Shown here: one piece after another, positions 35,027 through 43,100 of the stretch
Numbering within the stretch: the first letter of the stretch is position 1
How the letters are laid out: each line of letters opens with the position of its first letter
From: Chloroflexota bacterium
Lineage (GTDB): Bacteria > Chloroflexota > Anaerolineae > Anaerolineales > Villigracilaceae
Reading direction: 5' to 3'
Assembly: GCA_023459215.1 (NCBI GenBank)
Contig: JAEWVF010000077.1
Coordinates: 1-64,000 of the forward strand
DNA: 64,000 nt
Program-made: the position numbers and the translations under genes
Notes under the pieces: generated by a model
The model's input: only the letters and a program-made list of their open reading frames with translations
Database searches by the model: none
What the model was told of the DNA's origin: nothing

Positions 35027-36608
35027 GCGTGTGATGGTGGTGGATGATGAGCCGGGGATCGCCCTGTTATGTGAGCGTTTGTTGAGCGCCCAGGGTTTTT
35101 CCGTTTCTGCGTTTACTGACCCGCGCCTGGCGCTGGAGATGTTGCAGCGCAACCGTTTCGAACTTTTACTGGTCGATATCCGCATGCCGGAGGTGAGCGG
35201 TTTCGATGTCATCCAGCGCGCGCGCGAATGGCAGCCGGAAATTGCCATTTTGGCGATGACCGGCTTCGGCACGGTCGATACCGCCATCCAGGCTTTGCGG
35301 CGCGGAGTCGACGGTTTGTTGTTGAAACCTTTCGAAAAGAACGATTTGCTCCAGTCGGTCGATCAGGCCCTGGAAGACCGTCAGAAAAAAGAAGATGTAG
35401 CCCGGATGCAGGCCCTTCGTCCGCTTTTCAGCGTGACCGAAACCCTGCTCTCTGAAACCAATCCCGAAATCTTGCTGACCCTGATCCTGGATACCGTTTC
35501 GAGCCAGTTGCGTTGCTCCGATGTGGCTTTTTACCGGGTACAGAGCCGGGAAAACCGGGTGATTCTCCTGGCCGGGCGCGGACAGTTCCCCCAGCCTGGA
35601 ACGATCGACGCAGACGGGAATCTCGTCCAGCGGGCGTGCGCGCTCGAACAACCGCTCTGGGGTGTTGCCGGTCAGACTGTGGATGCGTTGATTGAGAAGG
35701 AATTGCAGGGATTGAATTGTGGCAGCGCCATCGCCGTGCCGACGTTCTCGATGAATATGCGTTCCGTTCTGTTCGCCGCTCGCGATGTGGGCGAACAGCC
35801 TTTTCGCGAAGCCGACCTTGAGATGTTCCAGATTTTGGCGCGCCAGGCGGCAATTGCGATGGACAACGCCAATTTGTACGGTGAACTGCGGGCCTATGTG
35901 CGCCGGGTCGAAGAATCCCAGCGCGCCCTGGTCCAATCGGAGAAGCTCGCTGCTGCTGGGCGTTTAACCGCTTCGATTGCTCATGAAATCAACAATCCCC
36001 TGCAATCGGTGCGCAACTGTCTGCACCTGGCTGTGCGCGAAGACCTGCCCATGGAAAGCCGCAAGAATTATATTGACTTGACTGTGCAGGAAGTGGAACG
36101 CCTGATGATTACCGTCGAGCGTATGCTTGATTTTTATCGTCCCAGCGCTGAATTCAAACCGGTCAATGTGCTTGATCTGCTTGAGCATGTGCTCAACCTG
36201 CTCGGCGCACAACTGCGCGAGCGAAACATCCTGGTAACGACCGCCTGGCCAGCCAAACTGCCGAGCATCCAGGCCATCAGCAACCAGCTTGAACAGGTTT
36301 TTATCAATCTCGTGTTGAATGCGTTTGATGTCATGCCTGAGGGAGGTGAGCTATGGATTAATATTGCCCAAAAACGCAAAATGATACAAATCATTTTCCA
36401 GGATAGCGGCCCGGGAGTGCCGGATGAATTGCGCGAGTCGATTTTTGAACCATTTGTCAGCAACAAAAATGGCACAGGGTTGGGGTTGGCGGTCAGCTAT
36501 GACATTGTCACAGCTCACGGCGGCCGTTTGGATTTGCTTCCGTCCAAACCAGGGCGCGGCGCGGCTTTCCAGGTGATGCTACCGATTAAAGATGGCAAGG
36601 ATGAATAA
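35016..36608 (+). CDS. Receiver-GAF-histidine kinase hybrid
   Basis: 530 aa. Residues 1-120 are a receiver domain (Asp54 in LLVDIRMPE, Thr/Ser in AMTGFG, Lys in LKPFEKND); about 140-290 a GAF domain; then HisKA with TASIAHEINNPLQSVRN (His about 320) and HATPase with NLVLNAFDVMPEGG, DSGPGVP and NGTGLGLAV. A receiver at the N-terminus suggests that it accepts phosphate from another kinase, probably the one encoded just upstream, and so works as the second step of a relay. It overlaps the upstream gene by 11 nt and is followed after 2 nt by the response regulator. Confidence 0.93.
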   Translation: MSLRRVMVVDDEPGIALLCERLLSAQGFSVSAFTDPRLALEMLQRNRFELLLVDIRMPEVSGFDVIQRAREWQPEIAILAMTGFGTVDTAIQALRRGVDGLLLKPFEKNDLLQSVDQALEDRQKKEDVARMQALRPLFSVTETLLSETNPEILLTLILDTVSSQLRCSDVAFYRVQSRENRVILLAGRGQFPQPGTIDADGNLVQRACALEQPLWGVAGQTVDALIEKELQGLNCGSAIAVPTFSMNMRSVLFAARDVGEQPFREADLEMFQILARQAAIAMDNANLYGELRAYVRRVEESQRALVQSEKLAAAGRLTASIAHEINNPLQSVRNCLHLAVREDLPMESRKNYIDLTVQEVERLMITVERMLDFYRPSAEFKPVNVLDLLEHVLNLLGAQLRERNILVTTAWPAKLPSIQAISNQLEQVFINLVLNAFDVMPEGGELWINIAQKRKMIQIIFQDSGPGVPDELRESIFEPFVSNKNGTGLGLAVSYDIVTAHGGRLDLLPSKPGRGAAFQVMLPIKDGKDE

Positions 36609-36610
36609 TC

Positions 36611-37342
36611 ATGAAAACAAATATATTGATCGTTGATGATGAACCAATTGCACGCCAATCGTTGAGCGATATTTTGCGCCTGGAGGGCTATAGCGTTATT
36701 TCTGTGCCCAGCGGAGAAGCGGCTGTCGATCATTTACGGAATTACGCTGTAGATTTAATGATTGTTGATTTGAAAATGCCGGGCATGAACGGGCTGGATG
36801 TGATCCAGGTTGCCAACCAATTGGTTCCAGACGCCGAAATCATCCTGCTGACGGCTTATGGCTCCATGGAGTCCGCTGTAGAGGCTTTGCGCCAGCGCGT
36901 GCATGATTATCTGCTCAAACCGGCCTCGCCGACCCAGATTATCGAAAGCGTCAAGCGCGGATTGGAGCGGCGCGCGGCTCGTTTGGCTCGCCAGGCTGAG
37001 GGCCAGGCGGAAAGCGCCTTGATCAAAGCGCTCGATGACATCGAGATTGATTTGATGCGCCGGACGGTTTCCTCGAAAGGCCAGACCGAAAGCCTGACTC
37101 CTGCCGAGGGACATTTGCTGAAGGTATTTGTCGAAAACCCCAGCAAGGTTTTTACCCACCGGGAACTGGTTTTGCTGGTGCAAGGCTATGACGTTTCACA
37201 ACGCGAGGCGCAGGAGATATTGCGGCCCCTGGTCAGCCGCTTGCGGCACAAATTGGAGTGTTTTCCGGCCCTCTACGAGCGGATTGTCAGCGTGCGCGGC
37301 ACGGGCTATGTTTTTGAAGCAGACCTGGGCAAGAACGATTAA
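36611..37342 (+). CDS. Response regulator with OmpR-type winged helix
   Basis: 243 aa. The receiver (Asp53 in MIVDLKMPG, LLTAYGS, LLKPASP) resembles NtrC/AtoC-class receivers, but the output is an OmpR/PhoB-like winged helix (about 150-240, ending RHKLE ... YERIVSVRGTGYVFE) and not a sigma54 activation domain. It should be the DNA-binding end of the preceding kinase pair. Its TAA overlaps the stop codon of the convergent permease gene. Confidence 0.93.
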   Translation: MKTNILIVDDEPIARQSLSDILRLEGYSVISVPSGEAAVDHLRNYAVDLMIVDLKMPGMNGLDVIQVANQLVPDAEIILLTAYGSMESAVEALRQRVHDYLLKPASPTQIIESVKRGLERRAARLARQAEGQAESALIKALDDIEIDLMRRTVSSKGQTESLTPAEGHLLKVFVENPSKVFTHRELVLLVQGYDVSQREAQEILRPLVSRLRHKLECFPALYERIVSVRGTGYVFEADLGKND

Positions 37343-38286
37343 TCTTCCAGATTCCACGGGATGGGTTTGATTTGCGGGGGATGGATCCAGGACAGCCATC
37401 CTTCTTTGGGGCGCTGCATATTTGGTTTTTCGAAAGCAGCCAACAGCAGGGTGGTTCCTAAAATCCCTGCGCCCACCCATTGGATGAGTGAGAGGCGTTC
37501 GCCAAGCAGAAAATAGCTGACGATAATCGTAATAAAAATTTCTGAAAGACCAAGCAAGGCGGTTTGCACACCGCCTATTTTTTTTATCCCCAGGAAGAGG
37601 GTAAAGCGCGAAGCAAACGTGACCAGGGTCAGCAAGGCGACCGGCAGCCAGGATGCTTCGCTGCCGGGCGGCCGGCCGTCAAAAATGAGGTAGGAGGGCA
37701 GGGTGACCAGTCCCATGGCAACCAGGGTGTAAAGGGTGACGGTCGGGGCTGGGATTTCGTACAGAACGCGCTGGTTGATCGGGATGTGGAGCGCGTATAA
37801 GGCTGCGGAACCAATCATCATCAGCACGGCTGAAATCGGCAGCGCGCTGCCGTTGGGGCTGACCAAGAGCAGGACAGCAGCCAGGGCCAGCAACATGCGC
37901 AGGATGGTCAGGCGGCTAACCGGCTGCTTGTCGAGGATGGAAAATAAGGCGACAAAAATGGGATAAAGCGCGTACAGCAATTGTCCCACGCTGGCGGGCA
38001 GTTCGCTCAAGGACATGTAATAAAACAGGGAACCCAGGCCGTTGATTGCCCCGGCTAAAAAACAGCCCACCAACCCGACCGGAAAAATATACAAGAATTG
38101 ACGCCTGAAGAGCAGCATGATGATGAAAATCATCACGGCTGCAAGGCTGGTTCGCAGGGCAACCACCAGCAGCGAGCTGAAACCTGAAAGGATGGCCCAC
38201 CTTCCGAAGACGGGCGCTAATCCCAAGAGGAAAGCCGATGACAGAGCTGCAAATATGCCTGCGCTCTGACTCTTACTGGATGACAT
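37339..38286 (-). CDS. DMT-superfamily permease (EamA type)
   Basis: 315 aa from the ATG at 38286 with GAAAGGG 6 nt upstream; a longer start lacks a ribosome site. Ten hydrophobic helices in two EamA repeats are visible, with the typical end of each repeat (ALYPIFVALFSILDKQPVS; ALLGLSEIFITIIVSYFLLGERLS). These are cytoplasmic-membrane exporters or carriers of amino acids or other small metabolites; the substrate is unknown. It follows the threonine synthase-receiver gene on the same strand with a 105-nt gap and may be coexpressed with it. Confidence 0.9.
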   Translation of the reverse strand: MSSSKSQSAGIFAALSSAFLLGLAPVFGRWAILSGFSSLLVVALRTSLAAVMIFIIMLLFRRQFLYIFPVGLVGCFLAGAINGLGSLFYYMSLSELPASVGQLLYALYPIFVALFSILDKQPVSRLTILRMLLALAAVLLLVSPNGSALPISAVLMMIGSAALYALHIPINQRVLYEIPAPTVTLYTLVAMGLVTLPSYLIFDGRPPGSEASWLPVALLTLVTFASRFTLFLGIKKIGGVQTALLGLSEIFITIIVSYFLLGERLSLIQWVGAGILGTTLLLAAFEKPNMQRPKEGWLSWIHPPQIKPIPWNLED

Positions 38287-38391
38287 GCAAACCCTTTCTG
38301 TTGCGGCGGAAACCCATTGTGCGCATATGCTCCCAATTAAAACGGACAACGGGTTAGGGCAGGCTTTCTATTTCATTGCTAAAACATATGA

Positions 38392-40065
38392 TTATCGAAT
38401 CAGGGATTTCACTTCCTCGAGAAACTCATCGCTCATGAAATCGCCCTTTTGCATCAAAGCCTGGATTTGGCCCTGGAGCAGGTTCTTCTCATCCTTGGTC
38501 AATTCCTTGGCGGTCGAAACGATAACGGGGATATGGGCTGTTTCCGGGTTGTTCTTGAGCGCATCCAGCACGGCAAATCCATCCACTTCGGGCATCATCA
38601 GATCCAGGATGAGCAGGTCGGGATGTTCGCGGTCGACCAATTCGAGCGCTTCGCGTCCGTTGGTGGCTTCAAAGATCGTGTATTCCCCCTGGGATTGTAA
38701 AATGCGGCGGATTAACCGGCGGGCATCGGGCGTATCGTCGACAATTGCCACGCGCGGGAAGCGATCCGGGGCGACCCGGCTGAGGGCTGCCAACAGGCCT
38801 TCGCCTTCTTTCGGGGTGGCGGCGCTCGCCTCGTTCTCCTGGGGCAGGACCACGTTGCGCGCCCAACCGGAGCCAAGCACAAGCGGTTCGGCTGGCATGG
38901 TATGGCCGGTGCAGTTTACGACGACCGTGTCGGTTGGTTTGATGATTCCGGCGCGAATCAGCTTGAACAGCCCGGCAAAAGCGGCCGCTGAAGCGGGTTC
39001 GGCGGAGACGCCCTCCATTTTGGCCAGAACATGCATGGCGCGGAAGGCTTCTTCATCGGTGACGCTTTCAAACAATCCCTGGTTCTGCTTGAATTCCTTG
39101 CGCAGCAGGGGATAGGCCCGCCCTGGCGTGCCGGTTGCCAGGGTTTCGATATGGGTTTTCGGATTCAAAACGGCGCTGGCTTCTTCCAGATTTTGTTTCC
39201 AGGCATGCACCATCGGCGAGCAGCCATCAGCCTGGATGGCCGCAATCGAGGGGGCGCTGCTGATCAGGCCCATTTCTTGCATCTCGTGGAAGCCCTTGCT
39301 GACCCCAAGCGGGCCAAGTCCGCCGCTGATAGCCTGGATGTACCAGGTCGGCGTGCGCCAGCGGCTGCCATCTTCGGGCGGCCCAAGCTGCTCGGTCAGT
39401 TGTTCGGCGATTTCGTAGGCGATGGTTTTCATCCCCTCGACCGAGGTGATCGTGCGCGCGCCCATATCGTGATACAGCCCGCGCTGTTCGGCAAACTCGG
39501 CGGCAATTTTCTTGACCTGATCGTATGATCCGGTAACTTTGACCACCTGGCTGCCGTACAGGGCGATTTCGCGCATCTTGACGGCCGGAACCAGGCTGGT
39601 GACAAAGGCCCACAGTTTGATGCCGGCCCGGGCCGCAAAAGCGGAATAAGCGATAGCCACGTTGCCGGTCGAAGCGGCTACCATTTCGGTGATGCCCGCT
39701 TCCTTAAGGGCGGCGATGGTTACGGCAGCCTGGCGGTCTTTGAAGGAGGCGCTTGGCCCCTGGCGTTCATCCTTGATGAAGATGTTCGGGCAACCCAGCA
39801 TCAAACCCAGGTTGACTGCTTTGATGAGCGGCGTTCCGCCTTCGCCCATGCGCAAATTGGGAACCGGTTTGTGGATGGGCAGCAGTTCCAAATATCGCCA
39901 CAGGTCGAAAGGCCGGTTGACCAGCAGACCTGGCAGTTGTTCGCGCAAGGCGCCGTAGTTGTAGATGGCCTTGCGCCATTGGCTTTTACAGTTCGGGCAC
40001 TCAATCTCGGTCGGATGGTAATTTGTTGTGTGCCCGCAATCTACACATTCGATTATGAATGACAT
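38392..40065 (-). CDS. Threonine synthase-like PLP enzyme fused to a response-regulator receiver domain
   Basis: 557 aa. Residues 1-30 are a zinc ribbon (Cys7, Cys10, Cys23, Cys26); 70-415 form a fold-type II PLP enzyme of the threonine synthase group, with PLP Lys109 in SASFKDRQA, AASTGNVAIAY phosphate loop and QAISGGLGPLG. Threonine synthase converts O-phosphohomoserine to threonine and phosphate. Residues about 437-557 are a complete receiver domain: Asp443/Asp444, phospho-acceptor Asp488 in LLILDLMMP, Ser517/Thr518, Lys540. The junction (410-435) is a short polar linker without a frameshift. AGGAGAAC precedes the ATG. Control of the enzyme by phosphorylation is an inference; the homologous gene thrC is not assigned because activity of the fusion is unproven. 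Confidence 0.9.
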   Translation of the reverse strand: MSFIIECVDCGHTTNYHPTEIECPNCKSQWRKAIYNYGALREQLPGLLVNRPFDLWRYLELLPIHKPVPNLRMGEGGTPLIKAVNLGLMLGCPNIFIKDERQGPSASFKDRQAAVTIAALKEAGITEMVAASTGNVAIAYSAFAARAGIKLWAFVTSLVPAVKMREIALYGSQVVKVTGSYDQVKKIAAEFAEQRGLYHDMGARTITSVEGMKTIAYEIAEQLTEQLGPPEDGSRWRTPTWYIQAISGGLGPLGVSKGFHEMQEMGLISSAPSIAAIQADGCSPMVHAWKQNLEEASAVLNPKTHIETLATGTPGRAYPLLRKEFKQNQGLFESVTDEEAFRAMHVLAKMEGVSAEPASAAAFAGLFKLIRAGIIKPTDTVVVNCTGHTMPAEPLVLGSGWARNVVLPQENEASAATPKEGEGLLAALSRVAPDRFPRVAIVDDTPDARRLIRRILQSQGEYTIFEATNGREALELVDREHPDLLILDLMMPEVDGFAVLDALKNNPETAHIPVIVSTAKELTKDEKNLLQGQIQALMQKGDFMSDEFLEEVKSLIR

Positions 40066-40093
40066 GTTTGTTCTCCTGGTATTCTATAATGCC

Positions 40094-40147
40094 TGCGGAT
40101 AAGAATTGCGCATTCCCGCTCTAGAAAAAGCGCAATTCTTATCCGTA
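40094..40147. repeat. Long inverted repeat upstream of the threonine synthase fusion gene
   Basis: GGATAAGAATTGCGC (40097-40111) and GCGCAATTCTTATCC (40130-40144) pair perfectly; with outer pairs the stem is 18 bp with one G-U and an 18-nt loop. It sits where the -35 region of the minus-strand gene would be. It may be an operator, a processing hairpin or a small repeat element. Confidence 0.7.
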
Positions 40148-40156
40148 ACGGGTATA

Positions 40157-40186
40157 AAAAGGCGCACCCTATACGGTACGCCTTTT
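40157..40186 (-). terminator. Terminator of the sensor/kinase operon
   Basis: Stem AAAAGGCG plus ACC/GGT with one mismatch and a 6-nt loop; on the minus strand it is followed by TTTTTATA. It lies 6 nt after the stop codon of the 1730-residue kinase. Confidence 0.8.
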
Positions 40187-40191
40187 CGGAG

Positions 40192-43100
40192 TTATAGCGT
40201 TTTTAGCCGTTTTAGTGCTTTTTCTAGGGTGTTGAATAACTCATCCTGTTCCAGCAGGCCTTTTTGCAGCATCTGTTTGCCCAGGTTTGCCAGTTTTTGT
40301 TGTTGTTCCTCATTTAAATCTGCGCCGCTGATGACCAGTACCGGGATTTCGCGCAAATCTGGCGCGGTTTTCAGGCGCTCAAGGATTTCAAAACCATCCA
40401 CCTCGGGCATGAACAGGTCGAGGATAATGGCGTGCGGCTTTTTCTGGGTGATGATGTCCCAGCCGATTTTGCCTCCCTGGGCCAGAATGGGGTGATAGGC
40501 CCCCTTTTCCGAGAGAATTCTTTCGACCAGGCGCAGGTCATCGGCAGAGTCGTCGATGATTAAGACATCTTTGATGGTTCCATCGCCGTTCAGCCGGTTG
40601 AGGGCGTTGAGTAAATCGTCTTGCAGGATTGGCTTGACCAGGTAATCGGCGGCACCCAGGCTGAAGCCTTTTTCTTCTTCTTCGACGATTGAGCAGACGA
40701 TGACCGGCACATTGCGGGTTTCTGGATCGTTCTTGATCTCAGACAGCACCTGCCAGCCGTCGATTTGCGGCATCATAATATCCAGGGTGACAGCGTAGGG
40801 TTTCAGGCGTTTGATGCTGTCCCTGGCGTTGGCCGGGTTGTTGAGGGCAACCACTTTATAGCCTTGCGGCTTCAGGTAACGCTCGTATAGGCTGATAATT
40901 TGCGGGTCATCGTCGATGCACAGGATGATTTTCCCGGACGTTTCATCGGCGGGGTGTTCCTGGTGGAAAACCGGGATGGTGAAGTAGAAGGTGCTTCCTT
41001 CCCCGACCACGCTGTGGACGCCGATCCGGCCTCCGTGCAGTTCGATCAGGCGGTGACAGATGGAAAGGCCGAGGCCGGTACCGCCAGACTTGCGCGTTGG
41101 TGAAGAATCGACCTGCGAGAAAGCCTGGAACAGCTTGCTCTGGTCTTCGGCAGAAATACCGGGGCCGGTATCCCGCACGCTGACCAGCACTTCCTGTACG
41201 CCGGTCGAACTGGTGTGCGTGGTGGCTTCCACGGTGATGGTGCCCTGTTCGGTGAATTTTGCGGCATTGGCCATCAGGTTGAGCAAAACCTGGCGGATGC
41301 GCATGGCATCGGCGCGGACGGTGGGGATGTTGGCGGCAATCTCTTTCTCGATGCGAACCGGTTTATCCTTGATCAGGCCAATGGCCGTCGACATGACACT
41401 GTTGATTGTATCGGTGATCGCAATCTCTTCGATGGCCAGTTCCATCTTGCCGGCTTCGATCTTGGAAAGATCGAGAACATCATTAATCAGGGTGAGCAAG
41501 TGCTGGCCCGAGTTATAGATGGCAGAAAGGTCCTGGTGCTGCTGTTCGTTAACCGGGCCGTCGATTCCCTTCAGGATAACGCGCGAGAAACCGATGATCG
41601 AGTTGAGCGGTGTGCGTAACTCGTGCGACATATTGGCCAGGAACTGACTCTTGATGCGGTCAAGTTCGCGCATTTCGTTCACGGCTTGCTGGGCCAGTTC
41701 GTAGGAGCGGGCGTTGTCGAGCGCCACAGCGATCTGGTCGGCCAGGGTTTCGAGGATGGCGATGTCGGCGTCCAGGAATGCGCCCACGTTGCGGGCTTGA
41801 ATATCCAGCGCGCCGATGACGCGCGAACCAATTTTGAGCGGAATGCCGGCTTCTGCGCGAGTCTCCGGCAGGAGCGGGTTGGGGCGGTGGATGGGATCGA
41901 TGGCGGTGTTGTTTACCACCAGGGTTTTGCCGTTGCCGGTCACATACCCGATGATGGATTTGGAGCCGACCGCGAGCGAGTGCTTGCGGTTTTTCATTTC
42001 CTCGCCGGCCTCGCCTGTCGATTCGCGCAAGACAGCCGTAAAACCGGTTTCCTCGACCGTGAAGATGGAAACATGGTAGTAGCCGAAGGAAGAGCGCAGC
42101 AGGTTTACCGCGCGGTCGAACAGAGTCGGCAGGTCAAGGGTGGATGTGATCAGACGACCAACTTCGGTGGCGGTTGCCAGGTATTCGTTCTGGCGGCGCA
42201 GGGCTTCTTCGGCGACTTTACGCTCGGTAATATCCCGCGCGACCCAGAATACCTGGTTTTGACTCAGCTTCGAAACGCTGGCGTCGAACCAAAATCTCTG
42301 TCCGCCAATATTGAGCGGATATTCAACCTGAATGGTTTCGTTGGTCTGCAAGGCGCGCTTAATAGCGTCGATGTAGGTTTTGTGCAAGTCTGCCGGGATA
42401 ACCTCGTAAATGGTTTTGCCCAGCAATTCCTCGGCGGGGAGTACCAGTCGGGAAGGATTGGTCGGCGCGATGCGCACATAGCGGCCTTCATCATCGAAAA
42501 CCACGATGACATCGTTCATCGAATTGAAGAGCGCGCGCAATTCGGCTTCAGACTTGCTCAGCGACTCTTCCGCTTGGATTTTCTCGATAACAGTGGCGAT
42601 TTGCGGAGCGAGACGTTTCAGAATTTCAAAGTGGCTGTTGGCAAAAACTACGCTGCTATCGTATGTTTGGGTTGCAAACATGCCGATAACTTCTTTTGTC
42701 TTGAGCGGGATGCCAATCCATTGTTCTGCGGGCGCGCCAACCAGGTCGATTTCACCTTTGGCGTTTAGCTCAGTGGTGCCTTCCCCATCCAGGAAGAGGG
42801 ATATATCGTTGCGAACAACGTAGTGGGTGAGGTTGTGAATCGGCGGTCCGGAACGCCAAGGCAGCGGGGCTTTTTCATCCACCTTGAATGGGTAGGAAAT
42901 GATGTTGTTTTCCCGGTCATACAGCGAAAAATAGATGTTCTTGGCCGGAACGATGTGCAGGATACTTTGGTGAATCTGCTCGAGCGCACTTTGCAGGCTT
43001 TCTGTCGAAACACCCACGCGGACGATCTCTGCGATAACCTCGTCAACGGCCTCATCGAGACGCTGGGTGGTGATATCTTTGTTCACACCACGGTAGCCAA

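Noticed and set aside
41623..42768. 381-codon plus-strand frame inside the hybrid kinase gene
   Set aside because: Opposite GAF and PAS coding sequence; no start signal and no domain.
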